Source: an uncultured Clostridia bacterium (lineage in GTDB: Bacteria; Bacillota; Clostridia; TANB77; CAG-508). From it: a stretch of 24,291 nucleotides of DNA. Location: assembly GCA_944393345.1 (NCBI GenBank), contig CALXZW010000007.1, forward strand, positions 1-24,291, read 5' to 3'. The first letter of the stretch is position 1. Every line of letters starts with the position of its first letter. The position numbers and the translations under genes were made by a program. Below the pieces are notes generated by a model. The model ran no database searches and was not told the DNA's origin. It saw only the letters and a program-made list of their open reading frames with translations. Positions 6,687-16,700 of the stretch are shown here, piece after piece.

Positions 6687-8270
6687 ATGTTAAGTACGAA
6701 TGGTGTTACTATAAGATTTGGTAAAAGAGTACTATTTGAAGATGTAAATATAAGATTTGGAAAAGGAAATTGTTATGGAATAATAGGTGCAAATGGAGCA
6801 GGAAAATCAACTTTTTTAAAAGTACTATCAGGAGAAATAGAACCAAGTAAAGGTGAAGTATCAATAGATAAGGGAGAGAGAATATCTGTATTAAAGCAAG
6901 ACCATTTTGCATATGAAGAAAAATTAGTAATAGATACTGTAATGATGGGAAATAAAGAATTATATGAAATAATGAAGAAAAAAGAAGAAATTTATGCTAA
7001 GCCAGATTTTTCCGAGGAAGATGGAATGAAAGCAGCAAAATTAGAAGAAAGATTTGCTGAATTAGACGGTTGGAATGCAGAATCTGATGCAGCAATATTG
7101 CTAAATGATTTAGGAATAATTCCAGAAAATCACTATAAATTAATGAAAGAAATAGATCCAAGGGAAAAAGTAAAAGTGTTATTAGCACAAAGTCTATTTG
7201 GAAATCCAGATGTATTATTATTAGATGAGCCAACAAATGACTTGGATTTAAAAAGCATAAATTGGTTACAAGAATTTTTAATAAATTTTGAAAATACTGT
7301 AATTGTAGTATCTCATGATAGATATTTTTTAAATAAGGTATGTACACATATAGCAGATGTTGATTTTGGAAAGATTAAAGTTTATCCGGGAAATTATGAT
7401 TTTTGGTATGAATCTAGTCAATTGGCATTAAAGCAAGCGAGAGAACAAAATAAGAAAAAAGAAGAAAAAATAAAAGAACTACAAGAATTTATAGCAAGAT
7501 TTAGTGCAAATGCTTCAAAATCAAAACAAGCAACTTCAAGAAAGAAAACATTAGAGAAAATTGAGTTAGAAGAAATTAAACCTTCAAATAGAAAGTATCC
7601 TTATGTTGAATTTAAAATGGATAGAGAGCCAGGAAAAGAAATTTTACAAGTAAAAAATATTTCAAAAACAGTAGAAGGTATAAAGTTATTAGACAAAATA
7701 TCTTTCACTGTAAAACAAGATGATAAAATAGCATTTTTGGCAGATAATGAAAATGCAAAGACAATATTATTTCAAATAATATCAGGTGAATTACAGCCAG
7801 ATGAAGGAGAGATAATATGGGGAACAACAATTACTAATACATATTTTCCAAAAGATAATAATTATTTATTTCAAGAAGATGAAAATATAACAGATTGGCT
7901 TAGAAAGTATTCAAAAGAGCAAGATGAAACTTATGTAAGAAGTTTCTTAGGAAGGATGCTATTTTCAGGAGAAGAAGCTTTGAAAAAAGTTAAAGTTTTA
8001 TCTGGAGGAGAAAAAGTAAGATGTGTACTTTCAAAAATGATGTTGTCAGGTGCAAATTTTATAATAATGGATGAACCAACAAATCATTTGGATATGGAAA
8101 GTATAACCTCTGTAAATGAGGGAATGAAAAGATTTAAAGGAAACATATTATTTACTTCACATGATCATGAACTTACTCAAACAGTTGCAAATAGAATAAT
8201 TGAAATTAAAGAAGATGGAAAAGTAATTGATAAAGAATGTACATACAACGAATATTTAGGAATCGAATAA
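6687..8270 (+). CDS. ABC-F family ATPase, YbiT-like, with one degenerate nucleotide site
   Basis: 527 residues with two ABC domains joined by a charged helical linker (about 243-300), and no membrane segment. This is the ABC-F plan of ribosome-associated translation factors. Domain 1 has Walker A GANGAGKST (34-42) and Walker B LLLDEPTNDLD (177-187), but its signature reads EIDPREKVK (155-163) in place of SGGE. Domain 2 has an intact LSGGEKVR signature (438-445) and MDEPTNHLD (461-469), but its Walker A reads LADNENAKT (351-359), keeping only Lys-Thr. Both defects fall on the same composite site, so one ATP site should be active and the other only structural. From memory, YbiT-like clostridial proteins share part of this, so it may be a family trait. 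ATG at 6687 follows AGGAGG. It is co-transcribed with tex 13 bp downstream. A role in antibiotic protection is possible but not indicated. Confidence 0.9.
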   Translation: MLSTNGVTIRFGKRVLFEDVNIRFGKGNCYGIIGANGAGKSTFLKVLSGEIEPSKGEVSIDKGERISVLKQDHFAYEEKLVIDTVMMGNKELYEIMKKKEEIYAKPDFSEEDGMKAAKLEERFAELDGWNAESDAAILLNDLGIIPENHYKLMKEIDPREKVKVLLAQSLFGNPDVLLLDEPTNDLDLKSINWLQEFLINFENTVIVVSHDRYFLNKVCTHIADVDFGKIKVYPGNYDFWYESSQLALKQAREQNKKKEEKIKELQEFIARFSANASKSKQATSRKKTLEKIELEEIKPSNRKYPYVEFKMDREPGKEILQVKNISKTVEGIKLLDKISFTVKQDDKIAFLADNENAKTILFQIISGELQPDEGEIIWGTTITNTYFPKDNNYLFQEDENITDWLRKYSKEQDETYVRSFLGRMLFSGEEALKKVKVLSGGEKVRCVLSKMMLSGANFIIMDEPTNHLDMESITSVNEGMKRFKGNILFTSHDHELTQTVANRIIEIKEDGKVIDKECTYNEYLGIE

Positions 8271-8283
8271 AAAGGAGAATACA

Positions 8284-10464
8284 ATGGAAAAAATAATAAG
8301 ATTGATAGCAGAAGAATTAAAAATAAAAGATAAGCAAGTGGAAGCAACAATAAAATTAATAGACGAAGGAAATACAATTCCTTTTATAGCGAGATATAGA
8401 AAAGAGGTAACAGGGGGATTAAGTGATGAAACTCTAAGAGAACTGGGGGAAAGACTAAATTATTTAAGAAATTTAGAGCAACGTAAAGAAGAAATAATAA
8501 AATCAATAGATGAACAAGGAAAATTAACAGACGAGATATTGCAAACTATAGCAATCAGTAAAACTTTATCAGAAGTTGAAGATATATATAGACCATATAA
8601 ACAAAAAAAGAAAACAAGAGCGACTGTAGCTAAGTCAAAAGGATTAGAGCCTCTTGCTAATATTATAATTGAACAAAAAGAAACTGAACCGATAGAGAAA
8701 ATTGCAGAAGAATATATTAATATAAATAAATTATCAGAAGAAGATAAAAAGAATAAAGATAAAGTAGTAACGACGGTAGAAGAAGCAATTCAAGGAGCGT
8801 TAGATATTATAGCAGAAAGTATATCAGACGAGCCTAAATATAGAAAAGAAATAAAGAGACAATGTTATAGAGAAGGTTTAATTGCAACTAAAGCATCAAA
8901 TGAAGAAGAAAAATCTAATTATGAAATGTATTATAACTATAGTGAAAACTTAAAATACATACCAAGTCATAGAATTTTAGCAATAAATCGTGGAGAAAAA
9001 GAAGGATTTTTGAAAGTAAAAGTAGAAAAACCAGAAGAAAAAATTTTATTATATATGGAAAAAGATATAATAAAAGCTGAAACACAGTTTTCGAATATGT
9101 TACAAGATACTATTTTAGATAGTTATAAAAGATTAATAGAACCATCAATAGAAAGAGAAATAAGATCTGATTTAACAGAAAAAGCTGAAGAAAAAGCTAT
9201 AAAAGTATTTGGACAAAATTCTAAGCAATTACTTTTGGGAGCACCAATAAAAGGAAAAACTGTAATGGGATTTGACCCTGCCTATAGAACAGGATGTAAA
9301 ATAGCAGTAATAGATGAAACAGGTAAGGTTTTAGATTATACAACAGTATATCCAACAGAGCCACAAAATGATGTGGAAAATGCAAAAAAAGAACTTCTTA
9401 AATTAATAGAAAAAGATGAAATAGATATGATTGCAATAGGGAATGGCACAGCATCACGAGAATCAGAAATGTTTATTGCAGATATGATAAAAGAATCAAA
9501 AAGACCAGTTCACTATGCAATAGTGAGTGAAGCAGGAGCATCTGTATATTCAGCATCAAAACTTGCAACAGAGGAATATCCAGATATAAATGTATCAATA
9601 AGAGGAGCAATATCAATAGCGAGAAGATTACAAGATCCATTAGCAGAATTAGTAAAAATTGATCCAAAAGCAATTGGAGTAGGTCAATACCAACATGATG
9701 TAAATCAAAAAAAATTGTCAGAAAGTTTAACTGGAGTTGTAGAAGACAGTGTTAATAAGGTTGGAGTAGATGTTAATACAGCAACACCATCGTTATTGTC
9801 TTATGTATCAGGAATAAATAATACAATAGCTAAAAATATTGTAAAATACAGAGATGAAAATGGAAAATTAAAAAATAGAAAAGAACTTTTAAAAGTACCA
9901 AAATTAGGAAAAGTTGCTTTTGAGCAATGTGCTGGATTTTTAAGAATTTATGATGGAGATAATCCATTAGAAATAACAGCAGTACATCCAGAAAGTTATG
10001 AAGCAACTGAAAAACTATTAAAATTAATAGGATTTAATAAAAATGATTTAAAAGATAAAGAAAAATTGGAAGAATTAAGAAACAAATTAAAGACTATAGA
10101 TATATCTAAAATGTCAAAAGAATTATATATAGGAGAAATGACATTAGAAGATATAATTTCTGAACTTTCTAGACCAGGAAGAGATCCGAGAGAAGATATG
10201 CCAAAACCAATTTTACGATCTGATGTATTAAAATTAGAAGATTTAAAAGAGGGAATGACTCTAACTGGAACAGTAAGAAATGTGATTGACTTTGGAGCAT
10301 TTGTTGATATTGGAGTAAAACATGATGGATTAGTACATATATCAGAAATGAGTGATAAATTTATAAAAAACCCTTCAGAAGTTGTTTCTGTAGGAGATGT
10401 TGTAAAAGTAAAAGTAATAAAAATAGATTTAGAGAGACAAAAAGTGTCATTATCAATGAAATAG
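8284..10464 (+). CDS. tex: Tex family RNA-binding transcription accessory protein
   Basis: 726 residues, normal for Tex. Order: helical Tex N-terminal region with FIARYRKEVTGGL near residue 33, a YqgF/RuvC-like fold (about 325-450) starting at MGFDPAYRTGCK, a helix-hairpin-helix region (about 495-560), and a C-terminal S1 RNA-binding domain (about 654-726) with GTVRNVIDFGAFVDIG and DGLVHISEMS. Family members bind nucleic acid and affect transcription and stress tolerance; the YqgF part usually lacks nuclease activity. It starts 13 bp after the ABC-F stop, with AAGGAGA in the gap, so the two form a translation/transcription-related operon. A strong bidirectional terminator follows. Nothing is unusual in it. 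Confidence 0.95.
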   Translation: MEKIIRLIAEELKIKDKQVEATIKLIDEGNTIPFIARYRKEVTGGLSDETLRELGERLNYLRNLEQRKEEIIKSIDEQGKLTDEILQTIAISKTLSEVEDIYRPYKQKKKTRATVAKSKGLEPLANIIIEQKETEPIEKIAEEYININKLSEEDKKNKDKVVTTVEEAIQGALDIIAESISDEPKYRKEIKRQCYREGLIATKASNEEEKSNYEMYYNYSENLKYIPSHRILAINRGEKEGFLKVKVEKPEEKILLYMEKDIIKAETQFSNMLQDTILDSYKRLIEPSIEREIRSDLTEKAEEKAIKVFGQNSKQLLLGAPIKGKTVMGFDPAYRTGCKIAVIDETGKVLDYTTVYPTEPQNDVENAKKELLKLIEKDEIDMIAIGNGTASRESEMFIADMIKESKRPVHYAIVSEAGASVYSASKLATEEYPDINVSIRGAISIARRLQDPLAELVKIDPKAIGVGQYQHDVNQKKLSESLTGVVEDSVNKVGVDVNTATPSLLSYVSGINNTIAKNIVKYRDENGKLKNRKELLKVPKLGKVAFEQCAGFLRIYDGDNPLEITAVHPESYEATEKLLKLIGFNKNDLKDKEKLEELRNKLKTIDISKMSKELYIGEMTLEDIISELSRPGRDPREDMPKPILRSDVLKLEDLKEGMTLTGTVRNVIDFGAFVDIGVKHDGLVHISEMSDKFIKNPSEVVSVGDVVKVKVIKIDLERQKVSLSMK

Positions 10465-10466
10465 TA

Positions 10467-10507
10467 AAAAGGCTTTAATTAATAATTTTTATTAATTAAA
10501 GTCTTTT
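10467..10507. terminator. Bidirectional terminator between tex and the response-regulator gene
   Basis: A 19-bp stem (10467-10485 with 10489-10507, one G-U pair) with a three-base loop, A-rich on the left and T-rich on the right. Further T runs follow up to the regulator stop codon at 10520. Confidence 0.9.
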
Positions 10508-10519
10508 ATAATTTTTTTA

Positions 10520-11578
10520 TTAGTATTTATCTTGGATTTCTTTTATTTCATCAAAATGATTTTCTAAAATATCTAAAAATATGTCAGTTAATTCGGGATC
10601 AAATTGAGTTCCTTTATTTTTTCTAAATTCATCAATAACGGTTTCTAGAGGTAAAGAATCCCTATAAGACCTTTTTGAAGTCATAGCATCAAAACTATCT
10701 GCTATAGCTGTAATTCTAGCTAAATATGGTATTTCATTTCCTTTTAACATACTAGGATAACCTTTACCATCATATCTTTCATGGTGATGTTTTACAATAG
10801 GAATAATATCTTTAAATATCGTGGCATTTGATAGTATATGAGCACCAATAGATGGGTGATTTTTAATTTCAGAATATTCATTATCTGTAAGTTTTGATTC
10901 TTTTAATAATATGCTATCAGGGACCCCAATTTTACCAATATCATGGAATAATCCACCGATTTGTAAAGTACGTAATTGTAAATCAGATAATCCTAATTTT
11001 TTACCAATTAAAACAGAATATTCAGAAACTCTATCTGAATGTCCTCTTGTATAGGAATCTTTGGCTTCAACAGTATATCTTAAAGTTGCAATACTTTCTA
11101 AATAAGATTTTTCTAATTTTTCATAAGTATCTTTTAATTCAATATTTATTTTTTTTATTTCTTGCATTTGGGAAATAGATTTAATGCCGGATTCTATTAA
11201 TAATAATAATTGATCGAATTTATCGCTTTTTTCGCAATAACCTTGAATATCTAGTCTTTTAATTGTTTCTAATGGTGGAGCTAAATCTTTATGACCGGTT
11301 AATAGCAAGATATAAAATTATTTATAAAATTTTCATATTTCTTCAACAACTTGATCACCATGAAAAGGTGTCATAATAAAATCTAAAATCATTAAGTCAA
11401 AATGTTCTGATTTGACTTTTTCTATAGCTTCTTGAGGGTCAGTAACACCAGTAAAATTGTATCCAGATCTATTAAGAAAAATAGAAAGTGAGTCAATTAT
11501 ACCTTCTTCATCATCAACTGCTATTATTTTATAATTTTTATTATCGTTATTAGCTAAGTTTTGTAGTCCTTTTCTCAT
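10520..11578 (-). pseudogene. REC/HD-GYP response regulator interrupted by two in-frame stops
   Basis: Read as one frame this is 353 codons: a receiver domain (about 17-130) with acidic pair Asp22-Asp23 and phospho-acceptor Asp66 in MILDF, a coiled linker, and a full HD-GYP domain with RGH (179-180 region), HDIGK (His212-Asp213) and HHERYDGKGYP (265-275). HD-GYP domains hydrolyse cyclic di-GMP. Codon 82 is TGA (11333-11335) and codon 87 is TAA (11318-11320). The frame is the same before and after, so there is no frameshift. The receiver's conserved Thr94 and switch Lys117 lie after the stops. The ribosome site GAGGTGA before ATG 11578 and the promoter are intact, and all HD-GYP ligands remain, which points to recent loss, a sequence error, or translation as two pieces. 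A TTG at 11306-11308 could open the second piece but has no clear ribosome site. Confidence 0.85.
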
Positions 11579-11607
11579 ATAATCACCTCATAAAATTTAC
11601 TATGCAA

Positions 11608-11636
11608 ATTATATTAATAATAAAATTAAAAAGCAA
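11608..11636 (-). promoter_or_regulatory. Promoter for the response-regulator gene
   Basis: On the minus strand TTGCTT (11631-11636) and a perfect TATAAT (11608-11613) with a 17-bp spacer, upstream of GAGGTGA and the ATG at 11576-11578. It lies after the terminator of the kinase gene, so the regulator is a separate unit. Confidence 0.65.
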
Positions 11637-11670
11637 GTCTTTTTTTATAAATTTTAAAAAAATTTTATAT

Positions 11671-11698
11671 AAAAAAACAGTGATATTTCACACTGTTT
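11671..11698 (-). terminator. Terminator of the NRPS-kinase operon
   Basis: On the minus strand AAACAGTG (11691-11698 strand-complement) pairs with CACTGTTT (11675-11682 strand-complement) around an eight-base loop and runs into a U tract (A run 11671-11677 on the given strand). It starts 8 bases after the kinase stop codon. Confidence 0.8.
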
Positions 11699-11705
11699 AA
11701 TAATT

Positions 11706-13727
11706 TTATAATGGTAATATTATACTAAAAGTGCAACCTTTTCCTTCTTCCGAATCAACAGTTATATTTCCATTGAAATGTGCCTTGATTGTAGAATAAG
11801 ACATGTATAAACCTAATCCAGTACCATTTTTACCTTTAGTTGTAATCATTTCTTTAAATAACTTATCTTTTACTTTTTGTGATAGTCCACAACCATAATC
11901 TTTAACAGATATAATTAGAGTATTATTTTTTTTCTCAACAATTAAATCTATATTTTGTTCTGTTTTTCCATTATATGCTTGAATAGAATTAGAAATCATA
12001 TTGTTAATAACTTGTACAAGACTATTTACATCACCTTTAATAATTGTATTTTCATCTGTTTTCATCTTAATATTTAGATATATAATAGCATTTTTTAATT
12101 CATGTTTCATTAGAATATTTACTCTTTTTAATAGTTCACCTATAGTGAAGGTAATGTCATTTTCTGTAGATAATGTTACAGCTTGACCCTTAACTGCAGT
12201 TATAACATCAGACATATATTCTGCGTGTATTTTTATCTTAGATACCCAAGCAGACATGTCTTTAGCAATGTCATGATGATCTTGCGAATTAACTTCTGGA
12301 TCGTCAATTGAAGAATCATATTCTTTTATTAAATCTGACAGACCTTCTGCAGCACCAGATATTGACATGATTGGAGTTTTTAAGTTATGCGCAATACCAC
12401 CTATCAATTGCCCAAGAGAGGCTAAACGTTCTCTTTCCATAAGTGAAATTTGATTATTATGTATTTCTTCTATATTTTTTATTGTTAATTCTTGAATTTT
12501 ATTGTAGTAGTATGCTAAGTCACCAAATTCATCGTTTGAAACAATTGGCAAAATAGCATCCTTATCTATATTTTCTGTATCTAGAATATTTTTTAAGCTA
12601 TTAGTGGTCCTTATTAAATTATTAGAAATATTATGAGACCAGATATATAATAATATAGAAAATACAATTAAAACTAAAATTATTATAGCAAAATAATATA
12701 ATAATAAGTCAAAATCTACAACAGGATATTTAAATCCAATATACCAAGTATCTCCATTGGAGTCTTTTAAATCCATTGTATATAATTGCTCATCAATTCC
12801 AAATTTTTCATAAAGAAAACCATCAGTTTTATCATAGAAATAGTCTCGATATGCTAATACGAAATCACTTATTGTTCCATCAGGATTTGAAGTATATATT
12901 TGTTCATCGTTAGGAGTAATAATAAAAAAGTAATTAGACTCCTTTTGAAGGGGGATTGTAGATAATATTTCTTTTAAATCTTCCATATTAACTTGATCAG
13001 TTGTTATATTTTTAGATTCCATATATGCTTTATAATAATTTCCTGTTGCAAATCCTTCTTGTTGGACAGATTTAGAATAACCAATTAATGAAATGACAAT
13101 CAAAATAACCGTAATAAAAGGAACCATTTGGAATAATAAATTTTGTGAGTTAGTTATTCTATATCCAATATGTTTTTCATATTTCTTAGTAACATTATAA
13201 GTGGTAAGAATAATATTGTATAAAAATTTCTGTATAGCCATAAGCAATATTAATGAAATTATTGAAGCTAAAGCTATTATCATCAATGTAAATCTAATGA
13301 TTGAAAAAGCAGAAGCAAGCATAATAAAATTAAATAAAATTCCTATTGCCACAATTAAGAAAAGTTGTACAAAAAATATTTTATAAGGAATATTTATACA
13401 ATCTTTTCTAATATCTTTAATTTCAGAATAAGATATTTTTTTATTTCTATAATATTTATCAAGATATTTATATATTTTTTGCATTAAAATAGTAAATGAT
13501 AATAAATGTACTGTAACACCTATAATATATATAATTGAATATTGTTCTATATGAGTAACTGGTTGTACCAATTCTTGAAAACTAAAGTCTTCAGAAAATG
13601 GAGGAAAATTCTGGACTAAAGGCATTATAAAATATATTAATACAACAGCAATAAAATCTGTAAAAAAAATTATGGCAGCAAATTTGGATTTTAAATTTCT
13701 TAATTCTTTTGTATGTTTAGTTTTCAA
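11706..13727 (-). CDS. Six-TM membrane sensor histidine kinase
   Basis: 673 residues. Five hydrophobic segments (about 16-37, 65-88, 115-138, 143-170, 199-218) precede an extracytoplasmic domain (about 219-340) that may be Cache/PAS-like, then TM6 (341-363), a HAMP-like linker (about 364-418), and a kinase core. The core has H box GGIAHNLKTP with phospho-acceptor His447, N box QVINNMISNSIQAY (572-585), DYGCGL (610-615) and GTGLGL (635-640), all intact. The basic loop after TM2 fits a cytosolic N-terminus. It carries no receiver domain, so it needs a separate regulator; the neighbouring REC/HD-GYP gene is the obvious partner. It starts with TTG at 13727, 17 bp after the NRPS stop, behind a weak AAGTGA site, so it is very probably co-transcribed and perhaps coupled to the synthetase. 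A role as receptor for the NRPS product is inference. Confidence 0.92.
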   Translation of the reverse strand: MKTKHTKELRNLKSKFAAIIFFTDFIAVVLIYFIMPLVQNFPPFSEDFSFQELVQPVTHIEQYSIIYIIGVTVHLLSFTILMQKIYKYLDKYYRNKKISYSEIKDIRKDCINIPYKIFFVQLFLIVAIGILFNFIMLASAFSIIRFTLMIIALASIISLILLMAIQKFLYNIILTTYNVTKKYEKHIGYRITNSQNLLFQMVPFITVILIVISLIGYSKSVQQEGFATGNYYKAYMESKNITTDQVNMEDLKEILSTIPLQKESNYFFIITPNDEQIYTSNPDGTISDFVLAYRDYFYDKTDGFLYEKFGIDEQLYTMDLKDSNGDTWYIGFKYPVVDFDLLLYYFAIIILVLIVFSILLYIWSHNISNNLIRTTNSLKNILDTENIDKDAILPIVSNDEFGDLAYYYNKIQELTIKNIEEIHNNQISLMERERLASLGQLIGGIAHNLKTPIMSISGAAEGLSDLIKEYDSSIDDPEVNSQDHHDIAKDMSAWVSKIKIHAEYMSDVITAVKGQAVTLSTENDITFTIGELLKRVNILMKHELKNAIIYLNIKMKTDENTIIKGDVNSLVQVINNMISNSIQAYNGKTEQNIDLIVEKKNNTLIISVKDYGCGLSQKVKDKLFKEMITTKGKNGTGLGLYMSYSTIKAHFNGNITVDSEEGKGCTFSIILPL

Positions 13728-13744
13728 AATATCACTTCTTTCTT

Positions 13745-16700
13745 TTAAAAATTCTGTAAAATATCTAAAATTTTCTGCATATAATTAGCGTCAATATTTG
13801 ACCATTTTAGATTTAATTTTTTAAGGCAATTAATTGTTATATCTTCAGAATATGAGTTTAAATTATTACTTGTAATATATTCTTTAGTATATTCATCAGC
13901 AAATTTATCAAGTTTATTAATAAAAGTTTTTAAATCTACATTGATAATATCACAATTTAAAGAATTTAGCAAAGTTTTTAATTCATTTACTGTAACTTCT
14001 TTATCACTTAAAATATGATAAATTGAGTTAGAATTATTAGACGTCAATAAACCTAATATGTTTTTAGAGCATTCATCAACAGGGCTAAATTCAAGTTTTA
14101 AATCTAGAAAATCTTTAGCTAAAACTTTAGATTCAATAATAGCTTTAAGAGATGATAGAAATACATTTTGATTAGCATTTATTTGAAAAACTCCATCATT
14201 ATATCTAGGCATAATATTTCCTAACCTAAATATTATAGTATTTAAATTGTTATTATAAGTTTCTTCTAAAATAATTTTTTCTGCCTCAAATTTACTTATT
14301 AAGTACGGATTATTATTAAAATCTTGATTAATAAATAATGTGTTTTCATCAAATATTTTATTTTCTGTAAAATTATTTTTAAAACCAGCTATAGATAAAG
14401 TTGAAATATGTGCTAAAGAAATGTTATTTTTGCATAATTGAATTAAATTTTTAACACTTTGAACATTATCTTTTTTTATTTGTTGTGGTTTTACAAAATG
14501 TCTGACATTTGCTGCAGAATTTATAATTGTTGTTATATTGTTGCTAATAAAATCATAAATTTTATTATCTAATCCTAAATTTTCTTTTGTAACATCTCCG
14601 TTTAAAATAATAACTTTATAATTTAATAAATTTATTAAATATTCATCTGAATTAAAGTAATGATCAAACAGTTTTAATAATCTTTCTTTTCCATTTAAAT
14701 TAATTTTATTTCTAATAATACAATAAATTTTTTTAACTGTTTTATTTAATAATAAATCTTTCAATAGGTGTATACCAAGGAATCCTGTTACCCCTGTAAT
14801 TAATACATTTTCTAAATTAAAAGGTTTTACATTATTTAAAATTTTGATGTTTTCTATATTAGTCAAATCGGGTTTTAAAGAACAAGAAAAGTTATTATCA
14901 ATATAATATGCTAAATCTTTTATGGTAGGATTATTGTATAAATCTTGAATATTTATATTATATTTTTCAAGATAAGTATAAATGGCAGTTAAAGACAAAG
15001 AATCAATTCCTAAATCGTCTATAAAATCATCGGTAATAGAAAAATCTTCTGTTTTAATTAATTGTTTTATATAATTATATATATCTTTTTCCGTTTTAGT
15101 TCTAGGAGAAATTATTTTATTTTTATTATTTTTCATGTATTCTGTGGCCAAATAAATTAATTTTTTTCTGTCAATTTTGCCAGAAGAATTTCTCGGAAAA
15201 TCTTCTAATTCGATAATTTTTTTAGGCTTCATATAAAAAGATATGTTATTGTTTATGTGGTTTTTTATATTATACAAAGTAATATTTTTTTCCTTTTTGG
15301 TTAAAAACAAAATAATTACTTTAGTATTTTTATATGGAACAGATACTGGATATACTTCAAAGTTATTTCCTAATAATTTTTGAATTTTATTTTGTACTTC
15401 ATTTAAAGCAACTAAATATCCTCCATTAACTTTAACAACATCGTCATTTCTTCCTAAAAATTCAATTTCTAGATTATCATTTATAAAGGCAATGTCGCCT
15501 GTACGATAAGCAGAAACTTTTTTCTTTAAAATAGGATTGTATAGTGAGACGAATTTATTTTTAGTCTGATCTTCTAAATTCAAGTAACCTTTAGCAATAT
15601 TTTTTATAGAGGTATCGTCTTCATAAATAATTAATTCACCTTTAGTGTTTAAAGGAAGAAATTCTAAATTAGAATTGACTATTCCAACTCTAGCACCAAA
15701 AATAGGATTGCCAATTGAAGTATGATTATTACTAATTTCATAGTTACTAACTACCTTTAAAGTTGTAAACATAGTTGTTTCCGTAGGACCATATAAATTT
15801 AAAATTTTTAAATTAGGATACTTAGCAATTAGATTATCTAGAATATATGGCTTTAGAGTTTCACCACCAGTTCCTAAAATTTTTAAATTAGATAAATCTG
15901 CATCAAGTAATTTATTTTGAATTGCAATATGTTCTATCCATTTTGGGATTAAAAAAGATCTAGTAACTTTTTCTTTTTCCATTAATTTTATAACTTTTTC
16001 TGGATTTAACTCAATGTCTTTTTCAACTAATAATAATTTTCCTCCAAATAATAAAGAGGTATATATGTCAATTCCAGATGCATCAAAAGAATATTTTAAA
16101 AGTGAAATTGAAATATCTTTATTTGTTGCTTTTAATATGGAATCGTTTTCAATAGAGGTTTTTAAATTTGAAATATTTTTATGTGTAACCATTGTTCCTT
16201 TTGGATTACCTGTAGAGCCAGAGGTATAAATAATATAAGCTATATTTTCATTAGAAATTTTAGGAAAAGTAATATTTGAACAAACAGTTTCTAATGAATC
16301 AAGATTAATTATAGGTATTTGGGTAGAAATCGTTTTATCATAACTTTTATGTGTCAATATGCACTTAGGCTTACAATCATTTAAAATGTAATCTATTCTA
16401 TCTGTATTTTCATCAGGTAATATTGGAACATAGCAACCACCAGCTTTTAAAACTCCAAACATTGCAGAAATCATCTCAATACTTTTATCAAAAATAAGTG
16501 CAACAGGAGTATTTTGACTTAAACCTAAATTTAATAACATTTTAGAAACATTAGTTATTTTTTCATTTAATTGTGAATAGCTAATAGACTTGTTTCCGCA
16601 AACAATTGCTGTATTATTAGCATATTTTGAAACTACATCATTAAATAAATCAATAATTGTATTTTGGCAATTAATTGTACCAGTATTATTAAATTTTTTA

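Noticed and set aside
8177..8377. Leu-rich minus-strand frames opposite the ABC-F, tex, guaD and other plus-strand genes
   Set aside because: They are low-complexity shadows of A-rich coding strands, without ribosome sites, and lie opposite well-supported genes.
11318..11335. TGA in the regulator as selenocysteine or recoded codon
   Set aside because: A TAA stop lies five codons later in the same frame, so recoding TGA alone would not restore the protein.
11306..11335. Frameshift between receiver and HD-GYP parts
   Set aside because: Counting codons from 11344 to 11306 shows both parts in the same frame; only nonsense codons separate them.
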